Origin: Dictyocoela muelleri
Lineage: Eukaryota > Microsporidia
Length of the DNA stretch: 10,447 nucleotides
Assembly: GCA_016256075.1 (NCBI GenBank)
Contig: SDVU01000799.1
Coordinates: 1 to 10,447 of the forward strand
Reading direction: 5' to 3'
Shown: one piece after another, positions 1-7,130 of the stretch
Layout of the letters: every line of letters starts with the position of its first letter
How positions within the stretch are numbered: the stretch's first letter is position 1
Notes under the pieces: model-generated
Seen by the model: the letters and a program-made list of their open reading frames with translations, nothing else
Told to the model about the DNA's origin: nothing
Database searches by the model: none
Position numbers and translations under genes: made by a program

Positions 1-115
1 GAAGTGACGTATTATTGGAACACCAGGAACCAAAGGTCATAAGACTATGGTTGGAGACAACTCTCCGAGTTGGCAGCCATGGATGTTGTCAGCATGTAAT
101 ATATATACGATGGAG
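1..115 (+). repeat. Dispersed repeat family, copy 1 (left edge cut by window)
   Basis: This stretch resembles the reverse complement of about 7875-7968. Both contain GGAACACCA(A/G)GAA(T/C)CAAA, then a block including GACAACTCT followed by TTGGCA, then CATGTAATAT. The match is interrupted by small gaps. A shorter core, GAACACCAAGAATCAAA, also occurs at 1715-1731. No frame stays open through this copy. The element class is unknown to me. Because the copy begins at the window edge, its outer end cannot be seen. Confidence 0.6.
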
Positions 116-162
116 AAAAGTTTTTAAATTTGTGGTTTTAATAATTATTTTTTAAAAGCTAG

Positions 163-411
163 TGCTGTCCGAAATTTTTTTTAGAAAACCTGAATATTAC
201 TGTTCTGGATAATAAATAGAAATCATAATATTATTTTGATTTTTATGCTGTCCGAAAATTTTTTTAGAAAACCTGAATATTACTGCTCTGAATAATAAAT
301 AGAAATCATAATATTATTTTGATTTTTATGCTGTCCGAAAATTTTTTATAGAAAACCTGAATATTACTGATCTGGATAATAAATAAAAATCATTAGATTA
401 TTTTGATTTTT
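163..411. repeat. Three 83-bp tandem repeats
   Basis: The units begin at 163, 246 and 329, each opening with TGCTGTCCGAAA followed by a T-run, then AGAAAACCTGAATATTACTG, then an A+T-rich tail ending GATTTTTAT. The period is exactly 83 bp. Copies 1 and 2 are nearly identical and copy 3 differs at several positions. The array ends 11 bases short of the stop codon of the minus-strand gene at 423, so it lies in or just past that gene's 3' untranslated region. I see no open frame running through it. Confidence 0.9.
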
Positions 412-422
412 ATACTTTTTAA

Positions 423-1088
423 TCATTTTTTCTTTATCCTTTTAAAACACATACACATCAATTCATAATGTAAACAACAAACTACCAATCCTGCTAAAAA
501 AACCATAACTCGAACCAATGGATCTATAAATTTTAAAAATGGATAAGGCCACCTGTTTGTCACTAAAAATAAAATACTGATCATTGTAATATACCCAACA
601 TAAAACGATATTATTAGTATCAAGGGTATATTACATCGTTTCTGAACAACATCAAAACTATTAATAATCAATATAAAATAAGGTAAACCATGAGCACAAA
701 TATCTGCAGGTAAGTATGGTAAGTAGCCACTTTCAATTAGTTTAATACCCCAGACATATTTCGGTTCGATTGTAAACAATATCCAATACATTGTTGTTAC
801 AAGAAATTGAATTGAACAAATCGCAGGAACCGCGTGTTTAACAAAATTGATTTTTTTAAATATCAGGAACATTAAAACAAGAATAGTTAATAGTTGTGAT
901 ATGTGGGTGAGATACTAATTAGGGATACTTACTTTTAATCTGACGATTAATGATTCTTTGAAGAGTGGCTTGAATTTGTCAGGAATATGTATTTTTGAAG
1001 ATGCATATATGCCAGTAATTATTCCGACAGGCCTACTGATTAAAATTATTCTATCATAATATTTAGTGAGATTCTGATTTAAACACAT
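423..1088 (-). CDS. AIG1/ADTRP-family six-span membrane hydrolase, two exons
   Basis: The spliced product is 215 residues: exon 1 is 1088-933 (52 codons) and exon 2 is 914-423 (163 codons plus TGA). Human AIG1 and ADTRP hydrolyse fatty-acid esters of hydroxy fatty acids using a membrane Thr and His. Here KYLT at residues 52-55 matches human WKFLT, so Thr55 fits the catalytic Thr. PADICAHGLPYFILII (121-136) matches the His segment, but His127 sits about two places from the human His in an ungapped alignment. FYVGY (156-160) and RWPYPFL (173-179) match FSVGY and MWVYPFL. Six hydrophobic spans are visible near 14-30, 54-71, 81-100, 122-138, 148-170 and 184-205. The tail is KRIKKK, possibly an ER signal. 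The start is the ATG at 1088; the frame opens slightly further upstream but contains no earlier ATG there. The loop after span 2 is shorter than in human AIG1. Family membership is well supported; the substrate is inferred. Confidence 0.85.
915..932 (-). other. 18-nt microintron
   Basis: On the minus strand this reads GTAAGTATCCCTAATTAG. It has a perfect GTAAGT donor, a TAG acceptor, and a branch-like CTAAT just before the acceptor. It lies in phase 0 between Lys52 and Tyr53. Its length is a multiple of three, but its last codon in frame is TAG, so retention would stop translation after 57 residues. Removing it joins the two frames exactly at the KYLT motif conserved in AIG1 and ADTRP. That precise restoration of a family motif is the main evidence for splicing. 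Confidence 0.8.
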
Positions 1089-1160
1089 GGGTATTTTCAG
1101 AAGTAAAAATTTATTCAAATTATTTTTAAAAGTTTATTAAAAAGAAAAAAATATTTATAA
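1089..1160 (-). promoter_or_regulatory. Putative promoter of the AIG1-like gene
   Basis: On the minus strand the 72 bases before the ATG contain a TATA-like TTATAAATA near 1148-1156, an AAATTTTT run near 1106-1113, and CCC directly before the ATG (1089-1091). TATA-like, AAATTT-like and CCC motifs just upstream of the start are described for microsporidian genes. In sequence this A+T-rich, such boxes also arise by chance, so the call is weak. Confidence 0.3.
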
Positions 1161-1637
1161 TTTTTTTTATTAATCATAAAGTTCATTGCGAACATTCGAC
1201 AATATGTAAAATTTAATATTAATCAGGATTATCGATTTTTAAATAGAATTTAACTTGTTAACTTCAGTTTTAAATCATCAAAACCTTGAGTTAGATTTTT
1301 GAATAATTCTTTTTATAAATTAAATATGAATACTATTGATTAGAATTTAAAATATGAATTAGAATTTAAAATATGATTAGAAAGAAGGACAGAAAGCTCA
1401 GTAGTTAACACTCTTGAATGTAAAATTGAGGTTCAAACGATTTAAGCTTCTTTTTAATAATTAAGATTAGAGCTCAATAACTCAGTATCAATATAATTGT
1501 TTTTCAGTGTGGTGAATGATTAATAATTGAAGTAATTTTATACTGAAACATAAAGAACACTACTAAATATAAGATGAAGACGAATCTCGTCAAAATAGTC
1601 GTGATTTTAAAGAAACATAAAATAACCTAACAATCTT
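1161..1637. other. A+T-rich spacer, no gene seen
   Basis: No frame longer than a few dozen codons and no recognisable protein segment was found on either strand. The only structured item is a weak tRNA-like stretch at 1387-1450, listed separately. Confidence 0.6.
1387..1450 (+). other. tRNA-like relic with A-box and B-box-like sequence
   Basis: AAGCTCAGTAGTTAACAC (from about 1395) resembles a tRNA D-arm or polymerase III A box, and GGTTCAAAC (1430-1438) matches the B box. The two lie about eight bases closer than in a normal tRNA. The D stem is poor, the acceptor arms do not pair, and no sound anticodon stem forms. It is therefore not a working tRNA. It could be a decayed tRNA, the head of a tRNA-derived SINE, or chance. 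Confidence 0.25.
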
Positions 1638-1735
1638 TGTCCTGCTGAGTCATTGATAAAACACAAATTGTTTACACAACTACGCTTCTGAGTTATTAGA
1701 ATTAACATAAACTTGAACACCAAGAATCAAATATT
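1638..1735 (+). repeat. Dispersed repeat family, copy 2
   Basis: A 24-base block at 1640-1663, starting TCCTGCTGAGTCATTG, is identical to the reverse complement of 8006-8029. A second block at 1715-1731, GAACACCAAGAATCAAA, is identical to the reverse complement of 7937-7953. The spacing between the blocks is nearly the same in both copies (51 and 52 bases), and the sequence between them is recognisably related. The 67-codon minus-strand frame at 1680-1883 overlaps this repeat, opens with a non-ATG codon and matches nothing I know, so I do not call it a gene. Confidence 0.75.
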
Positions 1736-2678
1736 TGAATATAAATGTTGGTGCTAACCAAGGCTTACAAAATGCCGGCATCAGACAAATTTTAAAAGAT
1801 GTAATTTCACTTTTCAGGATACAGTTTTTTGTACCTTTTTTAGCCCTTAGAAATGAAAAAATATTACCCCATAATGCTCTCAATTAAATTATTTTTGGAA
1901 ATAAAATACTAGAGATAATTAACAATATACTTATATTTATGGCTTACAGTAATAGTCTAAAATATTCACCAAAACATGGATCAAAATATTTTAAAATACA
2001 TCTTAATTTTGGGACTCACGAGAAAATTAAAAGCATTTGAGAGCTCAAAAGACGGAAAAAAAACTTTTATACTATAGTTTTAAATTAAAGCTTCTATCAA
2101 AAATATCTTTAAGCGTTTACTTAGGCAAACATTCCACTTTATATTTTTCAAGATCAAACATTAAAATTTTTTACAAGATTTCAAAGTTAAAGTAATACGC
2201 GATGAATCTTATTACAAGAAGTTACTGAGTCCAATATTTGAAAAAAAAAATTAAAACTTTATAAAGAATATATCTTTCCGTAATTTGAAAAATAACAGAC
2301 CCAAATAGAAGATATATTTTGGATATTTTCGGAGATGTATTATTGTTAATCAAAAAGTGAAATCACTTATTTACTGAGCTCTAGACAGCTTGAAAAAAAA
2401 ACAAATATTTAAACAGAGAGACGAGAAATAATGAATCTATTGATTGAGTTAAAATGAGGTACAAATATATTGAAAAAAACTCGATTTATCATTTCATATA
2501 AAACTATATATGTGGTCAAAGTTGTTAAAGACCTAAAATGTATTTTCATAATTTCAGACAGTAACATTTTGGCTGACTTGTTACATAGACTCGTTGAAAA
2601 TAAGAGATATTTGACTACTCTCTAATTTTATTCTATCATAATTTGAGTGAATTATAGCGAAGTAAAAAAACAATCAAA
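1736..2678. other. Spacer without a supportable gene
   Basis: No intact gene is seen. Plus-strand stretches near 2083-2440 and 2458-2623 have fewer stops than expected for such A+T-rich sequence, and the second has one open run of about 55 codons. I recognise no family in either. They may be decayed coding sequence or chance. Confidence 0.5.
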
Positions 2679-2765
2679 TCAAGGTGTTTCTTGCACCGAG
2701 CCATCAAGGTGTTTCTTGCACCGAGCCATCAAGGTGTTTCTTGCACCGAGCCATCAGGGTATTTT
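2679..2765. repeat. 25-bp tandem repeat, three perfect copies plus a partial one
   Basis: The units start at 2679, 2704 and 2729. Each is TCAAGGTGTTTCTTGCACC followed by GAGCCA. A diverged partial fourth unit starts at 2754. The three full units look identical base for base, which suggests recent expansion. Each holds a short stem, GGTG...CACC, around a seven-base loop. The array is clearly richer in G+C than the surrounding DNA. It lies about 110 bp past the end of the Merlin relic. Confidence 0.95.
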
Positions 2766-2871
2766 CTTCACAAAAAAATTATAAATAATAATTTATATGT
2801 TTTAAAATTATTTTATTTGAGATTTAATAGTTTTTAAAGAAATTAATATATCTAGAAAAAGATATTAATCA

Positions 2872-3710
2872 TTAATTATTCTGAACAACTTTAAATAGTT
2901 TCGGCATACAATTTTTTATTATTGTAAAAATAACAAAATTCTTTTAAAAAACACCACTTTTAATTTTTTTAACCTTATTCTAATTTTTTTAACCCTCTTC
3001 TAATTTTTTTAACCCTCTTCTAATTTTTTTAACCCTCTTCTAATTTTTATTTCTAATTTTAACTCATCGTGAAAATATTCCATAGCTTGAGTATTATCAC
3101 CGCTCATTGAATTTTTAAACTCATATTTATGACATACGCCTTCATGTATGTTATCATATTAATTTAAACATTTGCAATATCTATGTTCATCTGTCCAAAG
3201 TTTAGTATTTGTGGCTGCATGAATCATGATTATCATTATTATTGTGGTTTTCCTTTTATCCGGAATCGCTCCGCATAAATCCTATTGATATTAGAGTTCA
3301 ATTCAAACATGCATAATGCATCGGTTCATTTTCAGGTGATCTCCCACATGGCTTTTACACTTATAATTAAGCATTGTCGCATCGATTTGGACTGTCGATC
3401 CTACACCACACAACTTGTTCTTTTTAAAATCACATATTTGTATAATTTCAACCAATTTGCTAATTATTTTTTTTGATAATTGAGACATCTTTTCGAAAAT
3501 ACCTATATATTACATGCATAGGAGTTCTCGTAGTATATTTTATATTCACATTAAGGATAAAACGGAGATCTGTATTAAAATCTGAAAAGAAACTGTTTGT
3601 CGAACATTTTATATTTTTTATATTTACAATAGTTACTTTTATACATCTATAGGCACAAGAATCAATATTCCTTTATATCTAACTAAATTATTATATTTAA
3701 ACCTTTTTGT
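2872..3710 (-). mobile_element. Decayed Merlin (IS1016/ISXO2-like) DDE transposase
   Basis: Read on the minus strand from about 3710, the relic first shows a CAYRC segment (3657 onward) like the Merlin zinc ribbon, then a TNSFF segment and a TPMHVI helix-turn-helix-like part. A frame change leads to the run starting MSQLSKK (3488). The DDE core follows: VQIDATML with Asp at 3381-3383, AIPDKRKTT, LWTDEHRY with Asp at 3189-3191, VCHKYEF, and NTQAMEYFHDELK with Glu at 3078-3080. So all three catalytic acids remain. The normal second residue of IDET is now Ala. After ELKLEIKIRRG the coding is broken by a 20-bp tandem repeat, then resumes as KNFVIF and PKLFKVV before the stop at 2872. Several stops and at least two frame changes make it non-functional. 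Merlin transposases cut and paste DNA using paired terminal repeats; I could not find its terminal repeats or target duplication. Confidence 0.85.
2961..3060. repeat. 20-bp tandem repeat inside the Merlin relic
   Basis: The unit is TAATTTTTTTAACCCTCTTC with starts at 2961, 2981, 3001 and 3021, and a degenerate fifth at 3041. The unit at 2961 differs by a few bases. On the minus strand the array begins exactly where the Merlin protein reads KIRRGLKKLEEG, so it appears to have grown from transposase coding sequence. Because 20 is not a multiple of three, each added unit shifts the frame. Confidence 0.95.
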
Positions 3711-4589
3711 ACATATACGAGATGTATTAAACATTCTCTTTTAATTAAAAACAAATTCAATAGAATTTTTAGCATATATTTTTTTAAATTAATTTAAATC
3801 AACCATATCTCTTAAAAATATTAATTTTTATCAATGTATTTTTTTCACCGGGGAAAACACCTTTATCTAAAAAATTAGATTACATTTAGTAATGTTTCTA
3901 ATAAAAAATTACATTTTCCTGATAATAAGAAGGTGGGTATAACTCCTTTAATTTTACGTATGACGTTATTGTGAATTATAATTTTTAAAAATCAACCTTG
4001 ATTAGCTGGTAAAGAAAAAATCAATTTAGGGGGTAGGTAGTTTTCAAGATCCGGATTTTATTGTTACACTTAAAAAATCTGACTTTAGCTAATAATTCAA
4101 TTTTAGAACTTAAAAACAGAATTATCTGCAATCCGAAGACAAACTTGCTTAATGAAGTAATTAGCCTATATCTAATCCGTATTTGAAAGAAAAATAAAAT
4201 ACAGTTGAATAAATATCCTAATTTGTACTATTTTTTAATTTAAAATTTATGATACAAATGAAGAAGGTAATAAATTCCTATTTATTTTACTTACAACTGT
4301 TTATTTCGAATGAAGTTTTGAATGATGAATAATATACTGAGATAATATTGGACGAGGCATTACAGTTCAACAAATCTTACTGCTTTATACTTTAATAAAA
4401 ATTAACTTTTAATAAAAATAAATGTATTAAACATTTTATATTATTTTTTCAATCAAAATTTTAAATTTATGAATCTATAAATGGATGTATTTTATATAAA
4501 ATATCAGGAAAAATCTCAGGAAAAACTGGCAAAATCTAAGAAAAGAAACAGTTAAATGCCCAGAAAACCCAGGTGAATTTTCGGAAAAC
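3711..4589. other. A+T-rich spacer, no gene seen
   Basis: No open frame of note and no recognisable protein segment. The 63-codon plus-strand frame at 3285-3476 just outside this stretch is antisense to the Merlin relic and is not a gene. A small direct repeat, TCAGGAAAAA, occurs twice near 4504-4526. Confidence 0.55.
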
Positions 4590-4617
4590 GTCGATAAAAA
4601 GCTGCCTTTTTATCGAC
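4590..4617. repeat. Perfect 12-bp hairpin with four-base loop
   Basis: GTCGATAAAAAG (4590-4601) and CTTTTTATCGAC (4606-4617) are exact reverse complements around the loop CTGC. It lies about 190 bp past the stop of the minus-strand gene at 4804-7086. It could be the end of a mobile element or an RNA structure; nothing in the flanks decides between these. Confidence 0.85.
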
Positions 4618-4730
4618 ACCTAGTGATAACGCTTCGATTTGGTAATTTTGGAATTATTAACATTTAATATTGATTAATAAAATAACTTTTAAAAAACTAC
4701 TGATTAATTAAAAGGGGAAAAAGAATAATT

Positions 4731-4815
4731 AATCAATTTAATTTTAATCAATTTAATTTTAATCAATTTAATTTTAATCAATTTAATTTTAATCAATTTA
4801 ATTTTAATCAATTTT
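4731..4815. repeat. 15-bp tandem repeat spanning the 3' end of the 760-residue gene
   Basis: The unit AATCAATTTAATTTT starts at 4731, 4746, 4761, 4776 and 4791, and a partial copy at 4806 covers the final codons of the gene ending at 4804. On the minus strand each unit junction gives ATTAAA hexamers, a known variant polyadenylation signal, so the array places many such signals directly behind the stop codon. The copies look identical. Confidence 0.95.
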
Positions 4816-7086
4816 AGGATTTGCACCTATCGTTTCTGTCTTTAAATCTTTTTTTTCCTTAGAACCATTATTTTCATATTGTAAGTCATCAGGATTATTT
4901 AAATCGACTTTAAGTTCTTCAATAATATCTTCAACAACATATTGAACTTCGTATTTTATTTCATCCTTCTGTTTTGATTTGAAACTTTCATCTGATTTAA
5001 AACTTACGATGGATTTAACACTTTCAGTTTGTTTAATATCATCAAGTAAGTTAAGACTATCATTTTGTTCAACATTTTTAATTTGTTTAGTATCATCAGG
5101 TAGATTAACATTATCAGTTTGTTTAACTCTTTCAGTTTGTTCATCACCTTCAGTTTGTTTCATATCACCAAGTTTATTTTTATTATCAGTTTGTTTAACT
5201 CTTTCAGTTTGTTCAACACCTTCAGTTTGTTTAGTATCACCAAGTTTATTTTTATTATCAGTTTGTTTAGTATCACAAATTAGATTAATACTATCGGTAA
5301 GTTTAATTTCATTATCAATTGGCTTGACATTATCAATTGATTTAACAATATCAGTTGATTTTAAACAGTCTCTTAATAAATAATCATGACCAACTTCTTT
5401 CACTTCATCATTTTTACACAACCCATCATCAACATCTTTCTGATTATTATCAGAATTGCTAGAAAATGCATTTAAACTTGAGATATTGACATCTTCATAA
5501 TTATTTTTCTCACTATTAAGAAATTCAGGTTCATTTAAAATACTTTCTTTCTTGACCGATTCACATTCAATACGATATGAGATATTTTGATTATCGTTTC
5601 TCTTTTCAATGTCCGAAAAATATTCATCAATATCCTTAAATTCCCGCAAATCAATTATATCATCGTCCCCTTCTTCATCATCCTTTTTATTTTTTAGATC
5701 TTCCACTATATTTTTTGTCTTTGAAGTTTCATTTTTTTTCGAATCATCTTTTACATTTTTTAGTTCATAATTAATTTTTCTAATTTCATATGCTTCATCA
5801 ATTGGTGTTAATTCTGATTCATAGATAATCGACTTACTATTTTCAAAAGGTATATAATTAATTGATTTTTCAAGATCAAATGAAGAATTGAATTTAGGAT
5901 GTCCATCATTTGATTTTTTATGTTTATTATTAGATTTTTGGTTATCTTCATTAGATTTTTGAAAATCAGAAGACGAACTTGATTGTCTTTTATGAAGAAT
6001 TGATTTGAATCTAGAAAATGATTTTTCATTAATAGTTGATTTTTCATAAATGGTTGGCTTTTCATCGATAATAGATTTTTGATCGATAGTAGATTTTTTA
6101 TCAATGGTTATTTTTTTATTAATAATTTCAATTTCGTCTTTAAAATCGTTTTTTGTTTTCCAATCATCATTAATTTTAATTTGATCAAGTGGTAACAGGA
6201 ATTGACTTGTATATTGATTTTTCAAATTTTTATTTTTTCTTTCAAATTCTTCAAAATTTATTTTTGTGGTAAAGTCATTAGGAAAAATGTACTCATCGCT
6301 ATTTTGAATTGATTGATTGCCATTTCGAATTGATTGATCGCTATTTTGATTTAATTGATTGCTACTTTGATCTAATTGATCGCTATTTTGATTTAATTGA
6401 TCACTATTTTGATTTAATTGATCGCTATTTTGATTTAATTGATCGCTATTTTGAATTAATTGATCTTTGATTTGATTTGAAATTGAATAATATTTTTCAT
6501 GCTGATCAGATAAAGTAGAAATATTAACGTCAGTTTTTAATATTGAATTAGATTGCTGTTTATTTGATATTGAATTATAAAATTCATCTGATTTATCAAA
6601 TTCTGATGATTTTGAACTTTCTTGTTTATATTTTAAATATCTTGCATTCGATGATCCTTCTGATTTACATTTATTCAAATCAAAATTTCTTGATTCAATA
6701 TTTATAAATCTAACTTTCTTAGCCTCATTATCATTTTTATAAAAAGTTAAATCCTTGTCATAGGCAATTGTTTGTAAACCGGGTCTTTTCTTACGAAAAT
6801 TTGATTTCTTAAAATCAGTAGCCTTTAAATAGTAAGAACCATATAATTTTATTATTTCATTGTGATATCGTAAAACATAATCAGGTCCAAGTTTTTCAGT
6901 CATTTTAATCAAATCATAAATTTTATTTTGTAACGAACAGATCATTTCATCAACAATCTCAAATCGTCTTGATTGATCTTCTTGTTGCATGATAAAGTTT
7001 ATGCATTCATTTATTGAAATGTCTGATTGCATAATTTCTTGAATTGATGGGTGTTGAGATGCATAAGTGAAGATTATAAATAACAT
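4804..7086 (-). CDS. Repeat-rich, probably secreted 760-residue protein of unknown function
   Basis: I do not recognise this gene. It is a single open frame of 760 codons with an ATG at 7084-7086 and a TAA at 4804-4806. Such length without a stop in A+T-rich DNA is strong evidence that it is real. Residues 1-10 (MLFIIFTYAS) look like a short signal peptide with a possible cut after TYA. Residues 13-90 look mostly helical and non-repetitive, with Cys28 and Cys50; this is the only globular-looking part. From about residue 135 the chain is rich in Asn, Lys, Ser, Asp, Glu and Gln and probably disordered. It has three repeat arrays: eight 7-residue units (208-263), five 6-residue units (324-353), and three 24-residue units (607-678). 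An acidic patch, DDEEGDDD, lies near 469-476. No membrane span follows the N-terminus. A secreted structural or surface protein is possible, but this is inference. Confidence 0.85.
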   Translation of the reverse strand: MLFIIFTYASQHPSIQEIMQSDISINECINFIMQQEDQSRRFEIVDEMICSLQNKIYDLIKMTEKLGPDYVLRYHNEIIKLYGSYYLKATDFKKSNFRKKRPGLQTIAYDKDLTFYKNDNEAKKVRFINIESRNFDLNKCKSEGSSNARYLKYKQESSKSSEFDKSDEFYNSISNKQQSNSILKTDVNISTLSDQHEKYYSISNQIKDQLIQNSDQLNQNSDQLNQNSDQLNQNSDQLDQSSNQLNQNSDQSIRNGNQSIQNSDEYIFPNDFTTKINFEEFERKNKNLKNQYTSQFLLPLDQIKINDDWKTKNDFKDEIEIINKKITIDKKSTIDQKSIIDEKPTIYEKSTINEKSFSRFKSILHKRQSSSSSDFQKSNEDNQKSNNKHKKSNDGHPKFNSSFDLEKSINYIPFENSKSIIYESELTPIDEAYEIRKINYELKNVKDDSKKNETSKTKNIVEDLKNKKDDEEGDDDIIDLREFKDIDEYFSDIEKRNDNQNISYRIECESVKKESILNEPEFLNSEKNNYEDVNISSLNAFSSNSDNNQKDVDDGLCKNDEVKEVGHDYLLRDCLKSTDIVKSIDNVKPIDNEIKLTDSINLICDTKQTDNKNKLGDTKQTEGVEQTERVKQTDNKNKLGDMKQTEGDEQTERVKQTDNVNLPDDTKQIKNVEQNDSLNLLDDIKQTESVKSIVSFKSDESFKSKQKDEIKYEVQYVVEDIIEELKVDLNNPDDLQYENNGSKEKKDLKTETIGANPKID
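5053..5268 (-). repeat. 72-bp coding repeat: three 24-residue units
   Basis: Residues 607-630, 631-654 and 655-678 repeat the pattern KQTDNKNKLGD, then (T/M)KQTEG, then EQTERV. Units 1 and 2 are almost identical and unit 3 is diverged (KQTDNVNLPDD). A further weak partial unit, LLDDIKQTESV, follows. The frame is kept because the period is a multiple of three. Confidence 0.9.
6028..6117 (-). repeat. 18-bp coding repeat: five six-residue units
   Basis: Residues 324-353 read KKITID, KKSTID, QKSIID, EKPTIY, EKSTIN, followed by EKSFSR, which begins like a sixth unit. The consensus is (E/K)KSTID. The regular mix of charged and small hydrophobic residues could form a beta-rich or extended stalk; this is inference. 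Confidence 0.85.
6298..6465 (-). repeat. 21-bp coding repeat: eight seven-residue units
   Basis: Residues 208-263 form eight 7-residue units with consensus DQLNQNS: DQLIQNS, three copies of DQLNQNS, DQLDQSS, NQLNQNS, DQSIRNG and NQSIQNS. The central units are identical and the outer ones have drifted, as expected for an array that expands from the middle. There is one Leu or Ser at the same place in each unit, too little hydrophobic surface for an ordinary coiled coil. Confidence 0.95.
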
Positions 7087-7097
7087 TTACTTTTTCC

Positions 7098-7116
7098 AAA
7101 ATTTTATGTTTATATA
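7098..7116 (-). promoter_or_regulatory. Putative core promoter of the 760-residue gene
   Basis: On the minus strand TATATAAA (7109-7116) lies 23-30 bases before the ATG, followed by ATAAAATTTT (7098-7107). A TATA-like box followed by an AAATTT-like box this close to the start suggests a very short 5' leader, as known in microsporidia. The surroundings are A+T-rich, so this is tentative. Confidence 0.4.
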
Positions 7117-7130
7117 GATTTAAATAAAAT

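Noticed and set aside
915-1118. Reading 915-1118 as a separate small gene
   Set aside because: It is exon 1 of the AIG1-like gene; its last five codons and stop are the 18-nt intron, and its first codon is TTG, the real ATG being at 1088.
1680-1883. 67-codon minus-strand open frame
   Set aside because: It begins with a non-ATG codon, overlaps a dispersed repeat, and resembles nothing I know.
2679-2765. CRISPR-like array
   Set aside because: The 25-bp units abut directly with no spacers, so it is an ordinary tandem repeat.
3285-3476. 63-codon plus-strand open frame
   Set aside because: It is antisense to the Merlin transposase relic, whose minus-strand motifs explain the region better.
4979-5383. 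134-codon plus-strand open frame
   Set aside because: It is antisense to the 24-residue repeat region of the 760-residue gene; its SVCLTLSVCS-like repeats are just the shadow of that array.
5808-6104. 98-codon minus-strand open frame
   Set aside because: It is an out-of-frame reading of the same repeats in the 760-residue gene, with no independent family match.
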